From the NCBI GenBank assembly GCA_942486035.1, contig CALNXK010000032.1, forward strand, positions 252,501 through 316,500: a stretch of DNA of 64,000 nucleotides, in the 5' to 3' direction. The position numbers and the translations under genes are program-made. Within the stretch, counting starts at the first letter, position 1. Every line of letters begins with the position of its first letter. The DNA comes from Porites lobata (taxonomy: Eukaryota > Cnidaria > Anthozoa > Scleractinia > Poritidae). Under the pieces are notes generated by a model. It saw nothing but the letters and a program-made list of their open reading frames with translations, was not told the origin of the DNA and did no database searches. Below are positions 1-11,800 of the stretch, one piece after another.

Positions 1-1
1 T

Positions 2-217
2 TGTGTTTTTAACAAAGAAATAGTACAAGAGTTTCGCGTGCATATTTGGTATGTGCCACAGGTACAGCTGTAACCCAAGCCCACGAGTGAAAATCGTTGT
101 TGCGTAAGAGAAACATAAGGTTTTTAAAAGCGATCAAGAGTTCTAGTTCTGCCCAGCTAATGCGCAGTTCCTGTACATATGCACGCAAAACCCTTGTACT
201 ATTTCTTTCTTAAACAC
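2..217. mobile_element. Short MITE-like inverted repeat
   Basis: Bases 2-46 and 177-217 are near-perfect inverted copies (shared core AAATAGTACAAG followed by a TTTCGCGTGCATAT-like stretch). The left end may be cut by the window start, so a target duplication cannot be tested. The 130-bp interior is non-coding. A small non-autonomous DNA transposon is the simplest reading. Confidence 0.55.
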
Positions 218-2119
218 ACAAGAAAACACCATAAATTTAAACAATGAGACAAGGTAAGAAATTCTGATGTATTTTTAATATATAGATTTAGCCAGGGCTG
301 AAAGCGAAGCTCTGGTTAGTAATACTTATAAACAAAAAAAATTAAATCGTGTAATGCTAAACGGAGACAACAATGAAAATGGCTTCAAGACTAATAGATC
401 TAATTAGCGAAAAAACAAATTAAACGTGCAGCACACTTTTTCTTCTAATTAGCAAAAACCAAATTTGCACGTGCGGCACGCTTTTTTGTCTTTCCCTTGC
501 GGTTGTTTTGCACGACTACAACGCTGTTTTGAACGATTAAAACGTCAAACTTCCTAGATACACATTATTTTTACGGAGGAATTGTCGTATGTGTTGACCC
601 AATATTTTGTTTCCTGTGTTCATGTTCACTTTTATTTTTTACTGCCGCTCATTTTCACCTTGCTGGCCGCTAGCATTTCTCATTTTCTTACCGCCGCTTT
701 GAATTTTCATGTTTTTCTCCCTACGAAATTCGTCTCCTTTGTTTTCGATAACTCGCTCTTGCTCTTTCTCCGTTATTCACGTTAGTGTAAACATAAAAAA
801 TAACGCCGAAAAAGATGCGACTTTGTTGTTGTTTTTACTTTCTAAAAGTCCGGGCGGCCGTGTCATTTCCTTCCAAATAAAACCTTGAGTTGCATTTGGG
901 TTGCCATACCTGTTGATTGAGTTTTTTTACATTGGTATGCCTGTGGTGCGGACGGTCGCTCGCTCGGTGTACGGTCACGTGATTATCAAATTTTCTTGGA
1001 TGGGTAAATTACCACATTTTCTTAGTTATGGGGCTTCGCGCCGCGCGTGGAGCGCCGCTATTACTATTTTTGACCCCTAAATAACGATCGCTTAAATCCC
1101 TATACAAACCCTTATAATATTTCTGTAATGCAACAACGATTCTCACTCGCGAGTTTGGGGTACCTGTGGTGCCGGAGCTGTGCATCAAGTGGGCAGTAGA
1201 TGATTAGCTCAAGCTCAATACCGGGTGTGGGGGGGAGGGGTACTCGACCAATATTTGGGTACAGGAGGGTCGCTAAGGGTTTGAAACCCTGACCCTGTTT
1301 AGCAAAAAAAATTTCTTAAATATATACCCTGTTTAGGACAGTGGACAAAGTTCATGCCGTCTTGTTTTAAAGCCATTTATTGGCAATTTCTATAGAGCGA
1401 ATTCAGGTTATAGTCATTGCTTTTATATCCTTGGAATACAAACAAAATTCATCTAGCAAATCAAATCAATCTTTCAGGGAATATCCTGTTGACAGATCAG
1501 AAGGAATTATTTACCCTGTTTAGGACACAGAGAGTCACAGAGAGGTTAAAAACCACACCCTGTCTAGTGGCACATTTCCGTCTAGGCCAGATGAGGGAGT
1601 ATCCACCCGGGTTCAAGACAACCGGGAATACAAAAAAAATCGATGTTCATTTTTTATAACTCACTAATCTTATAGTTACACGGAGATACCGATACACGGT
1701 TAACTCTCGACATGTCGATATTACGAACGCCTCAATAACTCATGATCAGGCGGCAGCTGATTTTCTCGACTAAACCAAACTGCAGCTATTACACCATGTT
1801 AAGCCACAGGCAAGTCCTTGTTTAGTTCTAACCGCGGGGGTAAAATAATCATCTAAAAAAAGAACGCTTTAAACGGCTCAAAACGGCGAAAACGGTTATG
1901 ACGAATGACAAAGTTATCCTCTTCACTTTAACTTTTTATGAAACGTTTAGAGTCAAATCTCTAGTTTGGATTAAACTGTAGCCGTCGTAATGTTCATCTA
2001 TTTTTCTTCAATTGAGTACAGAAGATCCATGCCCAGATTCAACAGTGCCACACGAACAGAGTATTAAGAGTGCTTTGCCTGTGGTTACGCTGCACCGACT
2101 ATCGAGAGATATATACTAA
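218..2119. other. Gene-free stretch with repeat fragments
   Basis: I see no convincing exon. Fragments of families that recur in this window are present. The piece near 272-326 (ATAGATTTAGCCAGGGCT) reappears inverted near 20669-20710. The stretch 390-560 (cacgtgcggcacgctttttt) resembles 45190-45250 and 45540-45600. The stretch 955-1070, which holds CACGTGATTATCAAATTTTC and a GC-rich end, resembles 19015-19085 inverted. A repeated CCCTGTTTAG motif occurs near 1289, 1327 and 1513. The short ORF at 582-785 is hydrophobic by base composition only. Confidence 0.5.
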
Positions 2120-2124
2120 CTTTT

Positions 2125-2280
2125 GTGTTAGGATTCGAGTTAGGATTTGAGTTGGATTTTCGAGTTAAGATTCGAGTTATGATTTCAAGTTGGCTTTTGA
2201 GATGGGGTTTCGAGTTAGGATAGGGGTTAGGATTTCGAGTTGCATTTTCGAATTATGATTCGATTTAGAGATTTGATTTT
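2125..2280. repeat. Degenerate tandem repeat, about 15-bp unit
   Basis: A run of imperfect copies of a unit like GATTCGAGTTAGGAT, many drifted to GATTTCGAGTT or GATTTTCGAGTT. About nine recognisable copies. Not coding. Confidence 0.7.
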
Positions 2281-3296
2281 GAAATGAAGTGTTGACAAGC
2301 GAAACACGACTCATAATCTCGTGATCAGTGTAAGACGTGAGTTAGCTTGGATGGTGGGTCATGTTATTCGATCATAGGTTACTCAGTTACTAGTGCAAAC
2401 TTAGTTTTACTTCCAATAATTCACAAAAAAGCGAATCACCATGCACTCTTCTCCCTCGTTTCTCCTTTTTAACGTCTAAACATTTCTTCGTTTAAAAAGT
2501 CGAGGGCTGAAATAGGAACAGGCGACGACTTTAAAAGGGACGTCAAACGGGTCCGTAAAAACGCAAAGCAGGAAAACCCTCAGAGCGCTAATACCTTTCC
2601 ATCACCGTGAAATCTACTGCTTCAAGGTCAAAATCAGGAAATCAAAGAGAGCCAGACTTCCGTTAGCCTGAAATTCATCCGATTGCTTCGAGTCGTTTTC
2701 TCCTCTCAACAACGTTTGAAACGACCGGCCGTTAATGCCGTCCAGTGACGTCACTGCGGGGAGTCGGTAGGTTTTTCATTTAGAGCCCGCTTTGTGGTTT
2801 CGGCGGCCGGTGATTTTGTTTAAGATCAATGTTATAATTCGACCTTCTTGGTATTTTTATGAGAATTTATCCGCGACGCGGGTACTGATGTACAATGTCA
2901 ACACTCAGCTAGACAGAAGAGCTTACCGTTCTCGCCACGGCACAGAACGACTAGAGTTGCTTTTATAAAAACAAATAAGCATAAAGCGAGCCCGTCAAAC
3001 TGAATAGAGTCGCGTGGAGAACTGAAACCATGCATGGTCTTGCCTGATCACGAAGTGGCAATAACAGAACATTCGCTTGACTGTTAAGCTAATTCAAAAG
3101 TTATTACCTAGGGCGGGAGAACTACACACTCCGGTCCAAAGACTCACTTTAATTATCTTTAAAAGAAAACTAGCTGGAGTTCAAAAATCATTGCTTAAAG
3201 AGCAATCTTGGCTGAGTCACGACGCAATTTGCCATGGTTGATGTAGCTTCAGTTTAAGCTGCAATCCGTTCTTCGAATTTGGATCCCTAAATTACT

Positions 3297-3778
3297 TAGC
3301 CTCCCACGCAGGCGTTTTTAGGGGAGCTCGTATTTCTTCCCTCCCCACAAACGCCTGCTCAACGGAAAACAACATTCCTTTCCCAAGCTTAGCCAATCAC
3401 ATTGTACTTTTTAAATTCTGGAAAGTTGACCTTGACCGCAAGGTAATCTGATAATTACTCGATCTGCATTAAACACTGGGAAAGCTTTCTGACCTGCAAT
3501 AAATGTTAGATTCAGAGCGGCAAAAAGAAGTTTTAGTCAAAATTCAGAATACTCCGTGCACTGCATAACCTTAGCGAAGGAAAGAAAAGAAGGAAAACGG
3601 TAACTCTAAGGTCACGTTCAGTCGTGTTTAGCCTGTCAACACTTCATTGCACAATTGTTGATTGGTCACCTACCACGCAAATAAAACAATGAGAAAGGAA
3701 TGTTGTTTTCCGTTGAGCAGGCGTTTGTGGGGAGGGAAGAAATACGAGCTCCCCTAAAAACGCCTGCGTGGGAGGCTA
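3297..3778. mobile_element. MULE-type MITE, 86-bp perfect TIRs, 9-bp TSD
   Basis: The terminal inverted repeats at 3297-3382 and 3693-3778 are 86 bp long and I find no mismatch. They begin TAGCCTCCCACGCAGGCG. The element is flanked by the direct repeat TAAATTACT at 3288-3296 and 3779-3787. A 9-bp target-site duplication with long TIRs is the hallmark of the Mutator-like (MULE) superfamily. The 310-bp interior encodes nothing recognisable. Identical TIRs imply a fairly recent insertion. The tiny element at 54121-54183 shares the TAGCCT terminus and the 9-bp duplication. Confidence 0.88.
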
Positions 3779-3787
3779 TAAATTACT

Positions 3788-5193
3788 ATGCGTGAGACTG
3801 ATTTAACATCCTGCAAACTAATGAACCCTAACAAGGTGTGCCCAGCGTGACAATATATGTACGAAACCATCACATTTACGACGGACAAAAGAAAATTGAA
3901 ACCCTTATTTAGCCGCTATGAAGAAACTTCCGTTTCAAAAGAGGCCAAAGAAAATGCACCTGCACCACAAGGTGACACTAGTACGTATTGCAGAGGGAAA
4001 AAAGGGTGGTTGACTCAGTAGTGTGTTATGACAAAAGCGGAATTCTAAAAGAGCGCTTTTACAAAAACAGATATAAGGCATTTCTTTCAAGAATGACAGA
4101 TTTTCTTCATTTGAGACTATTATATCTTGCTAACAAACTTGAAATTGCAAAATCTGCTTCGGTCATGAGTCACTAGTGTTTCACCGACCATACAGATAAT
4201 ATCACAGAGTGCTGTCTTCTATTCGATCCTCAAACTTGAACACAAAATCACGTTTTTCCAGTTTGGCAGTACTGTGGCTTAAAGCATTGTCATAAAGCGC
4301 GGTGATCTATATAAATACAATCCTCCAAAACGTCTATCATTCCTTAATGTCTCGTAAAATGTTATCTAAATCACTGCCAAAACAGCAAAGATATAAGCGT
4401 TTTAAAAGATAAAGCACAAGAAAAATTTCGCTTTATTAATTTATTTATGGTTGGTCTCCCAACGGTCTTAAGTTTAAAATACACCTTACGTTTAAGTTGC
4501 TGATAGTAGAATATATAGAGCGTATAGGAGTGTACAGAAGTCTCCGTCATTAACACTAGAAAATTTAACAATCCTAGCTATGCCTTAGAATCTAGTCTTC
4601 CATTTTCGCTCACGTGCTGACTTTATCAAGAGCAAGTGCGCAAACGCGTGCTACAACAGGGTAACCTATAAAATACTCAGAACACGAAATTATTCAAATG
4701 GCGAACCAGTTTCCATTTGCAAAAGGACTAACCGTAATGAAAAGCTCCTGAAATTCCTATAATCGGTGACAAGATTACTTGAGATTTGTAGATTTTACTT
4801 GAGAAAGTAGATTTTCCTCCCCCATTCCCAACATGAGGTGCTGTACCGTTGTTCGAGCTGCCTTTGAGAAACAACGAACAACCCGAAGTACCCTTTTGTC
4901 ACGACTGAGTGTTCTAACGATTACGTCGCCGATTGCAGATAATCAAAGTAAAAACTATGGGAAACTCGTGAATACCTTCTTTAGAAAATAGATAATTCGC
5001 GTAATAATAAAATGAGATATTTGTTTGAACTTGAAATGGTTTACTCAAGAGAATTCTATAGCTGCCGTGCATGTACTTGTTATTTTGGGTGGCAAGTACA
5101 TGCAACTCGGGGTACAATGAGTAAAACAATCACTATAAGTAATTAAAAGAATTTTATTTAACGGAAACTGATTATCCTCTTTTCTCATGACAG
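3788..5193. other. Upstream flank or intron of the LamG gene
   Basis: The exon beginning at 5194 starts inside a codon, so at least one upstream exon must exist. I searched this stretch for a signal-peptide or domain exon ending in phase 1 and found none that I would defend; the upstream exon is probably left of the window. The short ORF at 3988-4176 has no recognisable domain. Confidence 0.4.
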
Positions 5194-5850
5194 CTAATTA
5201 CTCCTGGCCTTTTTATCCGATTGCCAACCAGGCATTGTATGGTTACGACCAGGCAGCCAACAAATCTTTCAAAAGCGAGACAATCCCAAATGGCGTCAGA
5301 ACTCAGGTGGAAGATGGAATCCATGCTCTGTTTGTGCCTCCAGGAGTAGAAATTGACCTTGGTGACTTTTCTGGTTCTTGCATCAGTAATCCAAATCTCT
5401 GTGAGAATTTTACAGTGTCATTTCTCTTTAGATCCGGAGCCGAAAAAGGACTAAAGGTGCTGGACTCGGGGGTAAAATATGGCGACAGAGATGAATATGG
5501 CTGGTCGTTTAAGATTTCTTCCACCTCAGTCGGTGAAGCGGTAGTTATGGTCTCAGATGGGAATAGTGAAGTATATTTCGAGAAACTAGCAGGAACTAAT
5601 ACTTGGATCCAAATGGTATTTACCTTTGATCCCGATTCAAGCAGCCGCAGTTTAGTCCTCTACCAAAACGGGTCCCATGGTGATGCACCCATGGGGAGCT
5701 CTAGTGTTTCGCTTCAAGACCGGAACACGCGTCTGAAGCTTGGCTCAAGATCCAATACAAAAGGATTCTTCATCAGTAACTTAAACTTTTTTGGAATTAA
5801 ACTGAAAGTCGATGAAATTAAAGAACATGGAAACAGGAGTTTTAAAGAAG
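5194..5850 (+). CDS. Exon: LamG/concanavalin-like domain
   Basis: The acceptor is a pyrimidine-rich tract ending in CATGACAG at 5193; the donor is AAAGAAG|GTATGA at 5850. The exon is 657 nt and symmetric (phase 1-1), the usual form of a shuffled extracellular domain exon. The translation opens with YSW-PFYPIANQALYG, then FTVSFLFR, WSFKIS, TWIQMVFTFD, LVLYQNG and FFISNLNFF, the beta-strand pattern of LamG/pentraxin-like jelly rolls. An ATG at 5187 lies in the intron side of the acceptor and should not be taken as the start. Confidence 0.8.
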
Positions 5851-8800
5851 GTATGATGTGCTTAGACAGGGTAAAAAAGGAAATTTTAAGCAATTGTTGC
5901 GCGTTAACAGTCAACTACACAATGAAGGTTTATCTGACATCGTTCGTGAACTAAATATGACCGAAAAAACAATCAGCGCTCTATTCTTAGATTAGATTTA
6001 ATGATCAAGACTAAAAAAAAATTTAACGGGACTGGTACATTGTGTCCTTGCTAGCGGCTTGCAACGAATATTGAACAGCGATTCTTAGGATTATGCACAC
6101 ATAAGACTTTTTAATTTCCCGCTTCTCCTAAACGCAGACATAAGGCCAAACTCCTGTTACTTTTATGATTTACCGAAAGTAAATGCTTTAAAATGATACT
6201 TGATAAAAAAAAGTATTTATAACTGTCTATAATTGTTCAGTACCAAGTTCCATAATTTGGTCGCTGAGAAAAGACAAGATCGTCCGCTAGTCCGTAAGTG
6301 GTGTTCTTTACTTAAGCATTTTAGGGAAACCCGAGTTTCAACAAAAACAGCCTCCAGAGCTCCAGTGTCAGGAACTTACCTTGGTGTAATTTTGACCTCA
6401 TAAGATAGTCTACTTCTTCATTTCTAAAATGACGTTCCAGTGAAAAGTTTTCTGCCAAATATGGAAAAAGTATATAGATTTTCTTTCCTTAGATCGGGTT
6501 CAAGTGAATTCCAGATTTTAGCAACTTGGTAGGTAAAAGGGTTCTTCATCCAGTTAAGGTCAAACCTTTGCATGCCAAGATTAACACCACTACCTCTCAA
6601 GTTATATGTTTTAACATATAACTTATAAGACTTAAAAGTCTTGAGAACTAAAACAAATTCAAGAATGTATCTAAGTCCCCTACAGATTAAAGATTCATAA
6701 AGCAACGAAAGTTAACTACATATTCTCCTGTGTTCTACAGTTTTCATGTTTACGATCCCAACTAATTCCAGATACGACATTGTTTTATTGTAACCTAAAT
6801 TAGATCTCTTTTGGAGTGCACCAATGGACAAAGGCTAAATGGCTCATTGACCAATCGGAGCGTGGGCATTACTTTGTTATGATTTACTGTAATAGATCTA
6901 GATTTATTCATCGGACTTCAAAATTCATTGATCGTATCCCGGATTTAATTACTTTTCAGGACTGTTGCGCGCACTTTTGCGTATTTGACAACCTTTCTCA
7001 ACATGTGATATTGACATAACGATCATGCGTAGAATATTAACTGATTTCTGGTATAATCTTAGCAATGGAGGTAAACAACGTGACAATTGAGATTCTGGAA
7101 GCTCAAGTAATAATACCAGCAGATTCTTGCATGGCAGTGATACGCATGCTCCGTCAGGGATTTCTTGCTATTGCTACTGCAGTTGAGTAAGTAAAGAAAC
7201 AGTTCAGCTAAAAGTTGATCGTGAAAAGGAACAAAACGAATGTAGGGAGGTCAAAAGTCAGCAACATGTGAATCCTTTTAGCCATGTAGTTTTTCATTAG
7301 CAGCAAGAGATTTCTGGTTATAAGCTCATCTACATGAAAACGAAAAACAACGATTATAAAAAATGTTGTGCTAAGCAGTTAATTTTTCGGTTGGCAAAAC
7401 TAATGGTTTGAAACAAAATGATGAGGGTAGGGTGTGCTACCTGTACGCCACCACGCAAGTGCTAACTTGAAAAAAAATGTTTAAACTCACACACAGAAAA
7501 TGGAAGAAATACGAGGTGGGTAAAAGATAGTGCAATCGTTTGTGTAACTTCAGTTTAACTGCTTTTAATATATACTAAAACAGTGGATAGTGTTTTTCGC
7601 GCGCTCTGATTGGCTACTCAATCAGTGAATATCCTGCACTATTCACTGATTCACGTCCAGTTCCTCCGAGCGGCCGACGCCAAACTCGCGTGAGTTGCGA
7701 GAAAAATGCCTTCCCGGTTTGCTGCCGTAAACAAACAAAGAAATTTCACAACTAATCAAGCAAGCTGTTTCCGAAATACACGAAGAAGGTGACGAAGTTC
7801 GGATTGAAAGTTTTAACAGGTAAGGCTTTGTCTTTTTGACACGAATTTATCGATAAAACCGGTGAAAAAGTTTTTTGTTTACAAATGCAAATTAAGTTTA
7901 AGTCTTGCGTTTCTTTATTTAGTTGAGTTGTTCAATTTAATAATCTTTTTTTATAGAATGATTTTAAATACAAAAGGAATTCACAACTTCTTTTGAAGAA
8001 ATTTCCCCGCAAGAGCTAAACAAATGCCTTCAAAAGTTTTAATTGTCGGCAAGAAAAAGCGACGGCCGCGGCCGCCCGGTCATTACGCGCCAAAATTGTA
8101 ATCGTTGGCAACAGTATTTGAGTTAAAAATCATCATTTTTGTGCTCAATTATCTCACTTTTTTAGTAAATATCCACGACTAGCCACCTCCACTTCGGTGA
8201 ATAATTGTTATTTATTTACCCTTATTGGTTTTTAATTTAACGGGTCTTTAATTTCGCGTTTTTCGCGATTGTAAAAAATTAAGTCGCGAAATTTAATACC
8301 CATATAGAAAATTCATATAACAGCAAAAAAAAATTATCAGCATGTAATAGTAACAACATACTTAGGATATGTATCGACAAATACACAAATTGCTAACTGT
8401 GGTTTTACAGGTAAGCTACATATTGTATCTTCAGTTGGGAAATAATGTTAACTTGCAAAGATTTCACACATTGTTTGAGACATTTTAAAAAGCTGACTTT
8501 TTTTACAAGACAAAATGAAGTTAAGGTGACTCGACCCAGTTTTTTTTGGGGGGGTACCATCCTACTTTGAAGCTCTCTGGTATCCCCACCTTTACTTTTA
8601 TCGTAAGTCTAACACATAGAATGGATAACATATAGATCAATCTACAATATAACATAAAATTTTTGGCGATCGGAGTAAATGTCACGTGGTTATAACGCCA
8701 CGCCCCTTTGAGGTCTGAGTCGAAAATCGGCTGTTGCCGGCATTTTTTCGTGAAAATCTCTCGGCTACACGTAGTGCGCATTAGTGCCTTGCGCTGAACA

Positions 8801-11800
8801 GAGTTTCACCAAAATCGCAAAAACCCAATTCGAGAAATTCAGCGGTTTCCAAATTTAGGTCATAATTTATGCGAAAATGATAAGCAAACTTTACAAGGAT
8901 TATATATAATAAACTATGAGATTCATCTCCTTATCTTGGGCATCGTTATAACAGGTGGGTCCTTGCAAGTCAGCAAAACGCTTTAGGGCCTTGTAAATGC
9001 GCGCGATTTCGAGCAAAGCAGACATATAGAAATTATAGTTTTCGCTATTTGTTGACGTTTGTCAGCGTTTGAGAGTCCTTCTCACGAAAAAAGCATTTTC
9101 TTAAAAATTCGTAGTTTTTTTTCCTTCCAATTTTTTCAGGGCCACAATTGATTAACTACCTACCCGGACTCTGAATTTCATGGTCATTGAAAAACTGTGA
9201 CATTATCTTCTATAAGCCCAAACTTGAGTAAACATTGAAGATTTTTAGCGTTTTGGCTGAGTTAGTGCTTTGGGAGTTGTCTATTGTTTCTAGTCTGTCA
9301 TTATACAGCATTCTTGTTCAGCACGCGTGCAATGACCGCGCTTGGCTGACTTCCGAATGCTCACCGAGATATTATAAATTTGGTACAGTGAGACAGGCCA
9401 TCGCGTGATACATAGAGGTTTAAGGAACAATTTTTAATCAATTCTCGTGCTTCTTGTGTCTTTGCAAAAAAATCAAGAAGTGCTACACACTAAGTCTACT
9501 TACTATTACAAAAATATCATTTTTTCATAGGTTTAATGCAAGCCAATAATTAAACCAACTCGTGACGGGAATATCTCGGTGAGCATTCGGAAGTCAGCCA
9601 AGCGTGGTCATTGCACGCGTGCTGAACAAGAATGCTGTATAATGACAGACTAGAAACAATAGACAACTCCCAAAGCACTAACTCAGCCAAAACGCTAAAA
9701 ATCTTCAATGTTTACTCAATTTTGAGCTTATAGAAGATAATGTCACAGTTTTTCAATGACCATGAAATTCAGAGTCCGGGTAGTTAGTTAATCAATTGTG
9801 GCCCTGAAAAAATTGGAAGGAAAAAAAACTACGAATTTTTAAGAAAATGCTTTTTTCGTGAGAAGGACTCTCAAACGCTGACAAACGTCAACAAATTGCG
9901 AAAACTATAATTTCTATATGTTTGCTTTGCTCGAAATCGCGCGCATTTACAAGGCCCTAAAGCGTTTTGCTGACTTGCAAGGACCCATCTGTTATAACGA
10001 TGCCCAAAATAAAGGGATGAATCTCTTGGTTTATTATATATAATCCGTGTAAAGTTTGCTTATCATTTTCGCATAAATTATGACCTAAATTTGGAAACCG
10101 CTGAATTTCTCGAATTGGGTCTTTGCGATTTTGGTGAAACTCTGTTCAGCGCAAGGCACTAATGCGCACTATGTGCAGCCGAGAGATTTTCACAAAAAAA
10201 ATGCCGGCAACAGCCGATTTTCGACTCAGACCTCAAAGGGGCGTGGCATTATAACCACGTGACATTTACTCCGATCGCCAAAAATTTTATGTTATATTGC
10301 AGATTGATCTATATGTTATCCATTCTATGTGTTAGACTTACGATAAAAGTAAAGGTGGGGATACCAGAGAGCTTCAAAGTAGGATGGTACCCCCCCAAAA
10401 AAACTGGGTCGAGTCACCTTAAAAACGCTGAAATTGCGAAATTAAATACCAATGAGGTATTCATATCATCATCTTTCCCGGGTATATAAGAACCAATTTA
10501 ATGACCAGCTCCTAGCTAGCTTGCTAGCTTAGGGATGCACCATTAGAAATGTGAAGGGGGGGGTAGGACTTTCTGGAAAGGCATGTTATTTTTTTCACAA
10601 CCAGCAGGAGTGCAGGATTTTTTTTTCAACCTTCAAACCCTTGCACGATTTTTTTTTTCCAAAATGACTATGCCCTCTTTTGGTCTTGTTTTACTAGACT
10701 GTTTCAACCGCGCAAATGTTTTTTGTTGTAGTGTTCCAACAGAACACGTTTGTTTTAAGTATATTTTTTTCATACTAATTGAGATTTTCTATTGAATTTT
10801 GGCGTGTGAAAACCCTGTTCAGGGTTCGCAGCCAATCAGAATGGCGAAACGACTTTCACACACGTGAAAAAAAGCGTTTCGTCCAGTCACAGATGTTTAG
10901 TACATAATGTAATAGGACACCTAAACACGTGCAGTGTTAGACATGGACTTTTTTCGCATTGTATGTCAGATAAATCTCTCTCGCTTTCTGGATCTCACTC
11001 GCAAAGCCTTGCTCGTTCAATTTCTGATGCGAACCAACTCGTGCGTAAATACCGTACGCCCGCGCTGCCCATGAAGTAATCTATACGTTCAAACGTCCGA
11101 ACTGAGTTCAGTGGCAGTTGAAACAGCTACACAAGCAGATCAAACGGTGTTTTACCCAAAGTAAAGTATTGCGAAGAAAGAGGAAGAAGAATGCTCTAAA
11201 GGAAAATAAAGAAAAACAAAAGAAGAAATTTCAAGCAGGCGAGGACTGGAACACAGAGAAGGAACCTGAGGGAAGACAAGAAACAGAGAAACAGAAAGAA
11301 GGAAAGCAAGCATCTCAGTCCTTATCATGCAAGGACTGGAACACAGAGAAAGAACCTGAGGGAAGACAAGAGACAGAAAAACAGAAAAAGAAAAGGAAGA
11401 AGAAGAAGAAGAAGAAGAAGAAGAAGAAGAAAAAGAAGAAGAAGAAGAAGAAAAAAAAGAAGAAGTAAAACTGCAGCCAGCATGTCAGTCTTCATCAGGC
11501 GAGGACTGGGATACAGAGGAAGAACTTGAAGAACATTTCCTCTAAATCCTACCATATGTCTGTGGCCCATATGTTTAGGTTCAAGTTTTTATTAGAATGC
11601 ACCATTTCTATTTATGGTTTTGCAAAGCATTCAAAATATTTTGTGTTAGTTTGGGTAAATAATATTCTTAATACTTTTAAATGCAGCGGGATCTGCAGTG
11701 TGATTGGTGTTTTTGGGACATCTACTTTTGTTTATAGCTGTAAACTTTATGGATTCAAGTAGCAACGCATATTGTACAACACCAACTCCATAAACTTGCG

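Noticed and set aside
582..785. Hydrophobic small ORF that could be a membrane peptide
   Set aside because: T-rich composition explains the phenylalanine and leucine content; start is not an ATG and there is no splice or promoter support.
5187..5954. Taking the LamG ORF as a complete single-exon gene
   Set aside because: The ATG sits in the acceptor site, a strong donor lies at 5850, and the frame continues correctly only after splicing to 7063.
8521..8781. ORF mirrored by an ORF at 10259-10489
   Set aside because: Both are the same sequence in the two arms of the foldback element; open frames on opposite strands come from inversion, not from a gene.
11325..11570. Leucine-rich minus-strand ORF
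   Set aside because: Produced by the antisense of the AAG/AAA tract; no hydrophobic protein is implied.
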